Source of the DNA: Aminipila terrae | Lineage (GTDB): Bacteria > Bacillota > Clostridia > Peptostreptococcales > Anaerovoracaceae | Assembly: GCF_010120715.1 (NCBI RefSeq) | Contig: NZ_CP047591.1 | Location: 186,001 to 250,000 of the forward strand | DNA: 64,000 bases | Direction: 5' to 3' | Shown here: positions 8,003 through 16,374 of the stretch, one piece after another | Position numbering within the stretch: the first letter of the stretch is position 1 | How the letters are laid out: every line of letters begins with the position of its first letter | Made by a program: the position numbers and the translations under genes | Notes under the pieces: generated by a model | The model's database searches: none | Told to the model about the DNA's origin: nothing | The model's input: only the letters and a program-made list of their open reading frames with translations

Positions 8003-9346
8003 TTAATCCCTCCTTATTGCAATATAGTCATTTCCGCATTCTGTTACTGTTCCGGAAATACTTGCATGAATTGTAGCTCCCAGACTTTCTTCCGGAATTT
8101 TTCCGATCTTCTGGCCTGCCTGTACATGTTCTCCTGTAGAAACTACAGGGACGGCAGGGGCACCTACATGCTGTCTTGTGGCTATATGCACTATTTCCGG
8201 ATTCATGGAAATATCTGTCATCGGCGCCGGTTTGTCAAAATCATGCAGTCCGATTCTTGCTATCAGCCTCTTGCTTGGTACCAGACGGTTTTCCCTTACA
8301 CTTCGTGCTTCAAATACTTCTTTATCCGGCTTATATCTTAAGCCCTGTTCTGCTAACTTTTCTCTGAAGAAATTATTAGCGAATTTTGGATATAACCCTA
8401 TTGGACAAGCGAACAATTCGCATAAGTTACACTGGCAGCATAACTGACCTACCTTCTGGGCTTCCAAATCATTTGGTGCATTTGAATTTGCCGCATACAT
8501 TAAGGCCCTCATCATCTTATGCGGCTGTGTAGCATGTCCCAAAAGATATCTTGGACACATGTCCGTACACATTCTGCACTGTTCACAGGTTGCCCTGTTG
8601 ATTCTCTTTGCCTGTTCTTTTGATGCGCTTTTTCTTCTGATCAGCGGATGGGTCTTCTTCAGGATTACAAAGCCTTTATTCTTCTTTGTTATATATCCCC
8701 CGATTTCCGTCATCACAGGCCCCATCATAGGACCTCCGTCTATTACCGCATAATCATCAAAATTCTCTATGCCACTTAGCTTTAAGACATCCAGTATCGG
8801 GGTTCCCACCGGTACCTTTACCGTCATACGGTTTGGTACATCTCCTGCTATGGTGACATATTTTTCTGTTACTGCTTTTCCTGTGGATGCATAGTAGATA
8901 TTTAATGCTGTTTCTGAGTTTACTACCACACATCCTACCTGGATTGGTATACCGGCTTCCGGTACCACCCTTCCTGTTAATTCATATACTAATACCTGTT
9001 CATCCCCTGCTGGGTAGATGTCCGGAAGAACTCCTACTTCTACATATTCTTCCAGCCTTAATGCCTTAATCCTATCCTCAAGGATAGTAATTACTTCTTT
9101 ATGCTTTCCTTTAATTCCTATTATGGCTTTTTTCGCACTGACCTGTCTGCCTGCTGCTTCAAAGCCTTTTATTATCTCATCGGGAAACATTGCCATCAAC
9201 TGCTGGTCCACTCTTAAAAGTGGTTCACACTCAGCTCCGTTAAGAAGTATATATTCCGCTTTTGATGCTAACTTTGCATGAGTAGGAAATCCTGCCCCAC
9301 CTGCACCAATTATGCCGGCTTCTTTTACCATATCAAGAAGACTCAT
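8003..9346 (-). CDS. pduS: PduS/RnfC-like Fe-S flavoprotein, cobalamin reductase
   Basis: A 447-residue protein of the RnfC/NuoF-like family. The N-terminal region carries a glycine-rich nucleotide-binding stretch (GIIGAGGAGFPTHAKL). Two Fe-S motifs follow at about residues 260-310: CEQCRMCTDMCP and CCQCNLCELFACP. The end is a barrel-sandwich domain (HVQAGQKIGKIPEESLGA). PduS reduces cob(III)alamin for adenosylation, so it should feed EutT encoded 2 kb upstream in the same operon. Pairing with pduT is the usual arrangement. Confidence 0.93.
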   Translation of the reverse strand: MSLLDMVKEAGIIGAGGAGFPTHAKLASKAEYILLNGAECEPLLRVDQQLMAMFPDEIIKGFEAAGRQVSAKKAIIGIKGKHKEVITILEDRIKALRLEEYVEVGVLPDIYPAGDEQVLVYELTGRVVPEAGIPIQVGCVVVNSETALNIYYASTGKAVTEKYVTIAGDVPNRMTVKVPVGTPILDVLKLSGIENFDDYAVIDGGPMMGPVMTEIGGYITKKNKGFVILKKTHPLIRRKSASKEQAKRINRATCEQCRMCTDMCPRYLLGHATQPHKMMRALMYAANSNAPNDLEAQKVGQLCCQCNLCELFACPIGLYPKFANNFFREKLAEQGLRYKPDKEVFEARSVRENRLVPSKRLIARIGLHDFDKPAPMTDISMNPEIVHIATRQHVGAPAVPVVSTGEHVQAGQKIGKIPEESLGATIHASISGTVTECGNDYIAIRRD

Positions 9347-9371
9347 TTTATAAACCTCCTATAAGTATTAT

Positions 9372-9665
9372 CTAATTATTTTCCCAATTTCTTTTTATAT
9401 TTTCCAGTGCCTCTTCTACTGCCGCTGTTTCTCCAAATATTGCCAGCAAAATCATATTCTGTGGGCAACTGCCCTTAATTTCTTCTACTGTAACCCCAAC
9501 AGCTTTTTCAGCTATATCAGAGGCAACAATCATTTCAATCATTTTACCCTGTACAAGTCCCACCGCATCCAAGCAAGGAGGAAGCGTATTGGCTCCAGTA
9601 CCTTTTCGTCGTAAAAGAATATTGATTGTTCCCTCCGATGGGGATTTTATAATACGAATATCCAT
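9372..9665 (-). CDS. Small BMC-like shell protein, GrpU-like
   Basis: A 97-residue protein with BMC-like alternation (MIEMIVASDIAEKAVGV, ILLAIFGETAAVEEAL) but a divergent sequence. The segment IKGSCPQNM resembles the Gly-x-Cys-Pro motif I associate with GrpU, the Fe-S-binding shell proteins of glycyl-radical microcompartments. It sits between eutH and pduS, that is, beside the other redox genes. It could be a third Fe-S component of the shell. The family call is tentative; a generic divergent BMC-domain protein is the alternative. Confidence 0.6.
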   Translation of the reverse strand: MDIRIIKSPSEGTINILLRRKGTGANTLPPCLDAVGLVQGKMIEMIVASDIAEKAVGVTVEEIKGSCPQNMILLAIFGETAAVEEALENIKRNWENN

Positions 9666-9692
9666 TTTATATCATCCCGCAAAAGCAGTTTA

Positions 9693-10907
9693 TTAAGCTG
9701 CTGCTTCTTCTGCAGCCTGCTGTGCCTCAATTTGCCTTGCCTTAGGTACAGAAATCTTTGTTGCGATATAAACTGACAGACAACCTGCGATTAATTTACC
9801 AGCTAAAACAGGTAAAATCAGAGTAGGCTGGAAGTTAGCTGTGAATGATAAGTGGTCACCTATTAAGAATGCACTGCATACTGCAAATGCCAGACATTTA
9901 ACTTTATCTTCTGCTTTCATATCACCAATCAGTTTGTATAATGCAATAGCGTTAGCTGCACCGGCAAGTATACCTGCAACAGCATTCTTGGAAAGTCCAA
10001 ACACTTTACCAACAGCTTCCAGTGGTCTGCCTAAGTATTTTGTAAGAAGATATACCATAGGGAAAGCACCACACAGCATTATACCAATATATCCTGCAAT
10101 TTCCAGAGCTCTGTTACAGTCTGCCTGGTCCGCAATAATTGGCTGGAATCCCCATGCGCCAAATATTTTTGAAAAGATTCCTGTAAAGTATTCAATGATG
10201 CATAATGTAAGAACCAATGTAAGTGCACAGTCCATCACTTTTCCGAAAACAGCAAAACCTTTAATCATTTTATCTGGTATAATCATAAGACCAATAGCAA
10301 TAGCTACACAAATAATGATAAGTGGAACTAAGTTTCTGAATATCAGTAGAAATGTTAATGACAGCTGATATGTTGAGTCGCCACTTGTTGCAACTGCATC
10401 TCTGACACATGGATTTGTAAGAGCGATAATTGCACTTGAAATTAAAACGCCTACTGGAATCATTAGAAAACCCGACATCATTCCAAGAGCTAAATAAGGT
10501 CTGTCTTTTTTCTTTAACATCTTTAAAGCAACTGGAATGTTATATACGATTGTTGCACCTGCCATATAGCCTGTTATTTCTGCCATAATCCAGGATTCTC
10601 TTGTCTGAGCCAGTGCGTCAGCCAGCTGATATCCACCCATATCTACAGCGATAAAAGTTGTGGCTGCCATTGCAGGGTCCGCACCAACGGCCTGGAATGC
10701 AGGGCCAAATACTGTTTTAATTAAAGCTGTTAAGTATGGTGCAGATGCCATTACACCTGCTACGGGAATAAAAATAGGACCTATTGCATAAATACCTTCA
10801 AGGAACTGATTACCCAGTTCACTTCCTTCTTTAAATATGTAAGCTAAACATCCACTCAGGGCGCAAGCCATAATAATATAAACAACTATGTTCCCAAATA
10901 ATACCAT
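9693..10907 (-). CDS. eutH: EutH-type ethanolamine transporter
   Basis: A 404-residue membrane protein with about 11 hydrophobic helices. EutH-like segments include YAIGPIFIPVAGVMASAPY, and GILAGAANAIALYKLI followed by KAEDKVKCLAFAVCSAFLIG. EutH imports ethanolamine, mainly when its concentration or pH is low. It is the strongest indication, with eutA and eutT, that the compartment substrate is ethanolamine. The C-terminus is Ala/Glu-rich (QQAAEEAAA). Confidence 0.94.
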   Translation of the reverse strand: MVLFGNIVVYIIMACALSGCLAYIFKEGSELGNQFLEGIYAIGPIFIPVAGVMASAPYLTALIKTVFGPAFQAVGADPAMAATTFIAVDMGGYQLADALAQTRESWIMAEITGYMAGATIVYNIPVALKMLKKKDRPYLALGMMSGFLMIPVGVLISSAIIALTNPCVRDAVATSGDSTYQLSLTFLLIFRNLVPLIIICVAIAIGLMIIPDKMIKGFAVFGKVMDCALTLVLTLCIIEYFTGIFSKIFGAWGFQPIIADQADCNRALEIAGYIGIMLCGAFPMVYLLTKYLGRPLEAVGKVFGLSKNAVAGILAGAANAIALYKLIGDMKAEDKVKCLAFAVCSAFLIGDHLSFTANFQPTLILPVLAGKLIAGCLSVYIATKISVPKARQIEAQQAAEEAAA

Positions 10908-10944
10908 TATTTACCTTCTCCTTTTCTTTAGAGTACAAATAATA

Positions 10945-11220
10945 CTACAAACTTATTATATCTTGTCCATCAACTATACCTACAATGGTTGCATCTACAG
11001 GTATATTGGAACCGCCCACCGGCATACGTGCTGAACTTCCTCCAACATATATCACTTTTTCGTTAACACCTGCACCAATGTTATCAGCAGCAATAATTGG
11101 TGGGCCAATAGGTGAATTATCAATTATGTTTAGTGGTTGTACAATCATCAGTTTCAATCCTTCAAGTTTTTCATCTTTTCTCGTTGCCCAGATATTACCT
11201 ATTACTATTCCTGCCTTCAA
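10945..11220 (-). CDS. eutN: EutN/CcmL pentameric BMC vertex protein
   Basis: A 91-residue BMC-P protein with the family signatures GNIWATRKDEKLEGLKL, GAGVNEKVIYVGGSSAR and DATIVGIVD. Pentamers close the 12 vertices of the shell. This is the only vertex gene in the window, so it is required for a sealed compartment. Confidence 0.96.
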   Translation of the reverse strand: MKAGIVIGNIWATRKDEKLEGLKLMIVQPLNIIDNSPIGPPIIAADNIGAGVNEKVIYVGGSSARMPVGGSNIPVDATIVGIVDGQDIISL

Positions 11221-11255
11221 ACCGCCTTAACCTCCTTTCGTCCTGTTTCATTTTA

Positions 11256-12053
11256 TTATCTGTTGTAGTCATCAGCTAAATAACGGCAGATCATTATATG
11301 TAATACACTGGACAGGCGGTTAAACGCCTCAATAATATCCATTCTCTCATATTTCTTGCCATTATGAAAAGCTTCCGCAGCAGAAACCTCGACCTCTCTA
11401 ATTGCCGCCCTTAATTGATTCAGCATCGCATAAACTTTACCCATTGAATAATTCGGTAAAATCATTTGCTTAATCTTATAATATTTCATAGGATTGTGAG
11501 AATGCTCTCTGATCTCTGCATGAGTAAGTCCAATAATCTGTTCATTGACCAGAGGTTTATTGAATACATCACATCCCATGATTTCATATAGAAGTTTTAA
11601 GATTTCATCCAAATCCCTGATAATTTTTTCCTGTCCGCTCATTTCTGCTAAAATGGTCTGATCTAATACAACTAACGCCTGAAGGCTGTCCACTTTTCCT
11701 CTTAGACAAATCCTCGGGTGATCTTTTGTTACTAAGAAATTATCATATAACTGCGTCATATGTTCAGGTTTCTCGTAGTAGTAAGCTCCTGTTTCATAAT
11801 CAATGTATTTGGGTTTTTTAATCTTTTCTTCTGTATTATCTGTCATTCTTTCCTGGATACCTGTTGAAGTTCCTGAGTTTTCTTCAGTTTCCTTCTTTTT
11901 TTGTTCCATGCTGCCCTTAACAACATTTATTTTTCGTTCCTTTAGAAACCCTATTGCCGCCGGAGTAAGCATTATATCCTGATCCAGGTAATAAGTCTCT
12001 ATGGTAGATGTACGTAATTCGTTTCTTAAATCGGACTCTGTTATGACTTTCAA
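11256..12053 (-). CDS. eutT: EutT-type cobalamin adenosyltransferase
   Basis: A 265-residue protein. It opens with KVITESDLRNELR and the LTPAAIGFLKER module shared with EutQ. After a polar linker (about 50-80) comes the adenosyltransferase fold, with KPEHMTQLYDNFLVTKDHPR and CLRGKVDSLQALVV. EutT makes adenosylcobalamin, the cofactor of ethanolamine ammonia-lyase. Its presence with eutA and pduS gives a full B12 maintenance set although the lyase itself is not encoded here. Confidence 0.93.
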   Translation of the reverse strand: MKVITESDLRNELRTSTIETYYLDQDIMLTPAAIGFLKERKINVVKGSMEQKKKETEENSGTSTGIQERMTDNTEEKIKKPKYIDYETGAYYYEKPEHMTQLYDNFLVTKDHPRICLRGKVDSLQALVVLDQTILAEMSGQEKIIRDLDEILKLLYEIMGCDVFNKPLVNEQIIGLTHAEIREHSHNPMKYYKIKQMILPNYSMGKVYAMLNQLRAAIREVEVSAAEAFHNGKKYERMDIIEAFNRLSSVLHIMICRYLADDYNR

Positions 12054-12083
12054 ATCATTACCTCCTTTATATGTACACCTCCG

Positions 12084-12734
12084 TTAACCAATGGGATTTT
12101 CAGCTACATATACTACTGCGCTGGCAAATGCATCACATGCAGCTTTACATGCAGACTGACTTCCTGTCAGAAGTGCTCCTCCAAAGTTTGTTTCTGAAGG
12201 TGGTGCATATAATACGCAAAGACTTACGTCTGCTGCTTTTAATGCTGCATCAACTGCATACATAGCTTCAATAGGAGGTGCGATCAGATATGCCAGAGCC
12301 TCTCCTTCAACTATGCCAGCTCCTTCTGAAAGATATGAACCAGTTCTTGAAATGCATTGTGCATAATAAATAATTGAGTTTTCGTCATTTGCAGAAATAA
12401 AATGTAATTCATTGTCAATCATTTCTACACAGGCATCCAGACCACTCTTTACTTCTGCCGGGTTTGGCCCTGCCAGAATCCCGATTATTTCACCTGCCAG
12501 TTTAGTATTGGCATTGTCAGCACCACCATAAAAGCTTCTGGCATAAACAACTTTTACATCAGCTTTTTTTGTTGCTTCGTCCAGTGCAGTGTACGTTACA
12601 TCATCACAGTTTGTTGTAATCAACGCCAATGATTTCTGCTCCGGATCCAGTTTAAACTGCTCAGCCATACTAGGACTTACATTTGGAATAATTTTGGTTG
12701 CTAAAACGGAAGTTTTAATTATATCACCTTTCAT
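12084..12734 (-). CDS. eutL: EutL trimeric shell protein
   Basis: A 216-residue EutL with two circularly permuted BMC domains. Characteristic segments are VKVVYARSFYGGADNA and LAYLIAPPIEAMYAVDAAL. EutL forms gated trimers in the shell and is specific to ethanolamine microcompartments. The start at ATG 12734 has AGGAGG upstream; an in-frame extension to 12752 lacks one. It follows eutA after 42 bases, exactly where eutB and eutC stand in many eut operons. Confidence 0.95.
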   Translation of the reverse strand: MKGDIIKTSVLATKIIPNVSPSMAEQFKLDPEQKSLALITTNCDDVTYTALDEATKKADVKVVYARSFYGGADNANTKLAGEIIGILAGPNPAEVKSGLDACVEMIDNELHFISANDENSIIYYAQCISRTGSYLSEGAGIVEGEALAYLIAPPIEAMYAVDAALKAADVSLCVLYAPPSETNFGGALLTGSQSACKAACDAFASAVVYVAENPIG

Positions 12735-12776
12735 TATTTTCCTCCTTAACAATTTTTATTTTTTCTTCATAAATAC

Positions 12777-14206
12777 TTATGAGTTAAAAATTAACGTTTT
12801 AGTTATAACAGGAACCACATTGCCTTGTGCAACAGGCTCTCCTATATCAATATAATCTCCATTATTTGTGTGGATACTGTCCAGACAAATTACATCTTTA
12901 CTCTTGTTGAGCAGTAAATTAATTGAATTTCCCAGTACTTTGGCTATATCCTTTTCGATAATAATGATTAAAGGATGGGGCCATCTATGATTTCTTTAGC
13001 TCCGGTTACAATAGCATTGGCCAGATTCTGAATATCTGCAAAAGACTCAAAGCTTCTTCCCTCTAAACCAATTGCTACAATATCCAGTTTCTGTTCTGTA
13101 TAATAAACAGGCAATTTTTCTTTGATGGCATTTACAATGCTTTCGCCTGACATTTCTTCCGTGTCGCTGATTTTCAGCACTGGTATATTTTTAATTGGTA
13201 ATTTTTCTTTGATGTAAGAAATGGTGCTTCCACTTACATCTGTAGTATGTGTACCGGCACCAACCACGGTAGCTCTTATGGTTTCTTCCGGTTTATATCG
13301 CTTTACAGAGTTTAATGCCGCATTATTCTTTATAGCTTCACCCAGGAGTACCCCGATATCACCATATTTAAAGAAGTCTGATTGATTTTCACTGTATACA
13401 CAATCAGCTACACCCCCTGAATAAGTAACTGCACTAATCAATGGGTTTTCTTTCAATAGTTTCCCATCATTGGTATACATGGTTCCATGAATTCCACTCT
13501 GCTCTGTTAGATAAAGGGCCTGTGCCAACTGATCTGCCATAAGGGAACAGATTTTTCTAAGGACTGTTACATCTGCCCTGTCCCCTTCATTAATATGTAT
13601 GCCATTACGTTCAGCCAGTTCTTTAATCTTCCTATATATATATATAATTTTTCCGTTATCAATTTTAATAAGACGACCACCAATATCCAGACATATGGTT
13701 CCTTTTAAAATACCCTTGTTAAATACTGCAATATTGCTGGTACCGCCGCCTATATCTACATTTGCAATAGCCAGTGCATATTCTTTGGATATTTTGTCTG
13801 TGCCTGCCCCTTTGGCAGAAAGGACAGATTCAAGGTCTGGACCTGCAGTAGCTACCACAAAATCTCCAGCCATTTCACTGAGAGCAGAAAGTACTTCATT
13901 TGCATTATCTTTTCTTGCCGTTTCTCCTGTAATTATAACTGCTCCCGTTTGTAAGTCTTCTGGCTTAAAGCCAGCCTTTCTGTATTCGTCTGCTACAATT
14001 TGCTTTACTTTGGAAGCATCGATCTCATGTTGAGATTTTAAAGGGGTAAAGTATATGTCGCTCCTGTATATAACTTCCTTATCTACAATACTGATTCTTG
14101 GTACCGAATAACTATTGGCCAGATTTTCAATGGTCAGGCGGCTAAATATTAATTGAGTCGTCGAAGTTCCTATATCTATGCCTGTACTCAAAATTTTTTC
14201 CTGCAT
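12777..14206 (-). pseudogene. eutA: EutA ethanolamine ammonia-lyase reactivase (frameshifted near the C-terminus)
   Basis: The full span would encode ~476 residues, the usual EutA length. The N-terminal part has an actin-like ATPase fold with GIDIGTSTTQLIF and VDIGGGTSNIAVF. The frame closes at 12968 after EIIDGPIL. The typical EutA end (LIIIIEKDIAKVLGNS, then GDYIDIGEPVAQG and VVPVITKTLIF) continues in another frame to 12777. One base is missing from an AAA run at 12970-12972. EutA removes damaged cobalamin from EutBC. The ATG 14206 has an AGGAGAG site. The lesion is probably a homopolymer under-call. Confidence 0.88.
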
Positions 14207-14217
14207 GTTCTTCTCTC

Positions 14218-14661
14218 CTATATATCTTCCTCAAAGTACTTCATCAGTTCTTTAAATCCTGTTCCTTTCATACTGCTTGTTATAAATATTTCGCCTGCTC
14301 CTGCCAGTTTCAGATATTTTTCTGCGTATTCAAGCTGTTTGGGTGTCGCAATATCTGATTTGGTAATGATACCCACACAAGGCTTACAGTACATACTGGA
14401 AAAATTGGGGGGAAACATGGTCCCATCTTCTGTGGCATCCTGAACCAGCATAATAATATCTGCATCCGCTGCTGATACGGAAAGGGCTCCCCGCATATAT
14501 CTTCGCTCCAGGTATTCTCCCGGTGTATCAATCAGATGATCATTTATCAAATGTACCGTCTGTGTCTTATAATATTTTATCTCTTCGTTATTAATGTATT
14601 GACATAGTGTTGTTTTGCCCGCCATTGAACGCCCGATTAAAATAACTCTTTTCTTGTCCAA
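14218..14661 (-). CDS. eutP: EutP/PduV-type Ras-like GTPase
   Basis: A 147-residue small P-loop protein with Walker A GRSMAGKTT at residues 9-17, a DTPGE switch motif and ITKSD as the guanine-specificity motif. Members accompany eut and pdu operons; PduV has been linked to compartment positioning, and EutP has also been reported to act in acetate/acetyl-phosphate metabolism. It lies between eutS and eutA with 11-13 base gaps. Confidence 0.92.
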   Translation of the reverse strand: MDKKRVILIGRSMAGKTTLCQYINNEEIKYYKTQTVHLINDHLIDTPGEYLERRYMRGALSVSAADADIIMLVQDATEDGTMFPPNFSSMYCKPCVGIITKSDIATPKQLEYAEKYLKLAGAGEIFITSSMKGTGFKELMKYFEEDI

Positions 14662-14674
14662 TTTATATTTCCTC

Positions 14675-15028
14675 TTAAGACCTTGTTATTTCAGTAGAAG
14701 AGAACCCCATAGAATCGCATAAAACAGATATAACCTGCCTTATGGAGGACTCAACTGCCGAAACATCCCCAGTTATAACTACTGATCCATTAAACCGGTC
14801 TACAAATCCTATTTTGACATCTGCCGCTTTACATGCTACATCTACAGCTATAATAGCGGCTTCGCTTGGGGTAATTGTAAAAATCCCAACAGCTTCTGAT
14901 GTGGCATCAATCAATCCCACCTTTTGATATAAATCCTCCACCGGATGTGGAATCACATGAGCCAATGTCACCTGTTTTCCTGGGACAAACTCCTGAATAA
15001 TTCGCTCTTTGTCATCAAATGATCCCAT
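14675..15028 (-). CDS. eutS: EutS/PduU-type BMC shell protein
   Basis: A 117-residue circularly permuted BMC-H protein with the EutS/PduU signature VPGKQVTLAH, then AVGIFTITPSEAAIIAVD and FVDRFNGSVVITGDVSAVE. It forms bent or capped hexamers in the shell. The start at ATG 15028 is chosen because the further upstream frame (to 15097) would run through the leader terminator. It is the first gene of the structural operon. Confidence 0.93.
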   Translation of the reverse strand: MGSFDDKERIIQEFVPGKQVTLAHVIPHPVEDLYQKVGLIDATSEAVGIFTITPSEAAIIAVDVACKAADVKIGFVDRFNGSVVITGDVSAVESSIRQVISVLCDSMGFSSTEITRS

Positions 15029-15062
15029 AATTCTTACCACTCTTTCATTGCAAAATAATGCG

Positions 15063-15147
15063 TACAAACAAAAAGTGCCCTGGATATTACTATCCAAGGC
15101 ACTACACCATGCACTTACATAAAAATGCTACTCTGTCGTATGCATTT
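15063..15147 (-). promoter_or_regulatory. Antitermination leader of the eut structural operon
   Basis: In the minus-strand RNA a 12-bp stem with a GTAA loop (15075-15102) is followed by UUUUUGUUUG, an intrinsic terminator ending ~35 bases before eutS. A smaller hairpin with a six-base loop (15099-15114) uses the same GUGC as the 5' arm of the terminator, so it would act as an antiterminator. A second six-base-loop hairpin lies at 15126-15144, extendable to 15123-15147. The layout parallels the eutVW leader at 1811-1887 and fits EutV-dependent antitermination. Confidence 0.65.
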
Positions 15148-15171
15148 CCAATCTATTTAATTTATATGCCT

Positions 15172-15200
15172 ATACTAGCATAATCAATATAAAATGTCAA
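15172..15200 (-). promoter_or_regulatory. Sigma-A promoter of the eut structural operon
   Basis: Minus-strand TTGACA (15195-15200), a 17-base spacer ending in TGC, and TAGTAT (15172-15177): a consensus -35 with an extended -10. It should be active constitutively, leaving control to the terminator in the ~135-base leader. Confidence 0.8.
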
Positions 15201-15298
15201 CTGCATTTTCTACTGTTTTATCTCCATATTATTCCTTCTTAAAGGGAATGATTAAAAATTTGTTTTTATATAAATGCAATATACTTTTTTATATGGGT

Positions 15299-15308
15299 AT
15301 GATATAAT
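15299..15308 (+). promoter_or_regulatory. Extended -10 promoter element for hbd
   Basis: TATAAT at 15303-15308 preceded by TGA (extended -10). No good -35 is seen. It lies 66 bases before the hbd start and is divergent from the eut promoter. Confidence 0.55.
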
Positions 15309-15373
15309 CAGAGGGACTGGGATTTGCAAAATTTATTGTTGAAAAGTAGTTACTGTTTGAAAGAGAGGTTATT

Positions 15374-16261
15374 ATGTGTGTTAAAAATTTATTTATAATA
15401 GGTGCGGGCTTTATGGGCATGGGTATTGCTCAGACTGCCATCACCAGAGGTGTCAATGTTACTGTCAATGACATTTCAGAAGCAAGCCTGGCCAAAGGAC
15501 GTAAGACAGTGGAAACAATGCTTCAAAAAAGCGTCAAAAAAGGTAAGATGACTGAAAATGCTATGAAGGAAGCATTATCACATCTGTCTTTTACTACAGC
15601 TATTTCCGATTGCAGTAATGCTGATTTTATTATTGAGGCTGCTCCGGAAAATGAAAAACTTAAGATTTCTATCATGGAACAAGTGGATAAATATTCAAAA
15701 GCCGATGCTGTTGTGTCAAGTAACACATCCTCTATTTCAATTACAACATTGGCAAGCCATCTAAAGAACCCTTCACGCTTTGTTGGTATGCACTTTTTCA
15801 GCCCTGTTCCATTGATTAATCTACTAGAAGTAGTTAAAGGCCTTCAGACTAATCAGAAAACTATGGAGACAACAACTGCCTTCGGTGAACAGCTTGGAAA
15901 GGTTTGTATCGTTTCCAAAGATGAACCGGGCTTTATTGTAAACCGTATGCTGATTCCTATGTTAAATGAAGCATTTATACTGATTGAACGTGGAATTGGA
16001 ACAATTGAGGAAATTGATCTGGGTATGCGCCTGGGATTAAATCACCCAATGGGTCCTCTTGAACTTGTTGACATGATTGGTATTGACGTTGAACTTGCAG
16101 TTATGGAAGTTCTTTACAGCGAAATCGGAGATCCTAAATATCGTCCGGCAGTTCTGCTTCGTAGAATGGTTGCGGCTGGTAACTTAGGCCGAAAAACTGG
16201 AAAAGGCTTCTATATTTATAATGAAGACGGTACTCGTACACCAAACACTGAATTAATCTAA
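15374..16261 (+). CDS. hbd: 3-hydroxyacyl-CoA (3-hydroxybutyryl-CoA) dehydrogenase
   Basis: A 295-residue protein of full family length. The N-terminal Rossmann fold has IIGAGFMGMGIAQ. The catalytic region reads MHFFSPVP, and the C-terminal domain contains NRMLIPMLNEAF and GLNHPMGPLELVDMIG. It interconverts acetoacetyl-CoA and 3-hydroxybutyryl-CoA using NAD(P)H, a step of butyrate formation or beta-oxidation. The AGAGAGG site precedes ATG 15374. It stands alone; no thiolase or crotonase neighbours are present. It is divergent from the eut operon and not obviously part of it. Confidence 0.93.
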   Translation: MCVKNLFIIGAGFMGMGIAQTAITRGVNVTVNDISEASLAKGRKTVETMLQKSVKKGKMTENAMKEALSHLSFTTAISDCSNADFIIEAAPENEKLKISIMEQVDKYSKADAVVSSNTSSISITTLASHLKNPSRFVGMHFFSPVPLINLLEVVKGLQTNQKTMETTTAFGEQLGKVCIVSKDEPGFIVNRMLIPMLNEAFILIERGIGTIEEIDLGMRLGLNHPMGPLELVDMIGIDVELAVMEVLYSEIGDPKYRPAVLLRRMVAAGNLGRKTGKGFYIYNEDGTRTPNTELI

Positions 16262-16328
16262 GGATTAAATAATAAAACAGCCATAATTAACTGAAATCAA
16301 TTTTCAATTAAATTTTTGCAAAAAAAGT

Positions 16329-16374
16329 AAAGGCATATAGTTTTCACACTCCTATATGCCTTTATTTTTATTTA
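16329..16374. terminator. Bidirectional terminator between hbd and oleate hydratase
   Basis: Arms 16329-16340 and 16352-16363 pair over 12 bp. T-rich tracts follow on both strands, serving the convergent genes on either side. Confidence 0.85.

Noticed and set aside
15374..16261. hbd as part of the ethanolamine microcompartment system
   Set aside because: It is divergent with its own promoter, has no targeting peptide, and no other C4 pathway genes are present.
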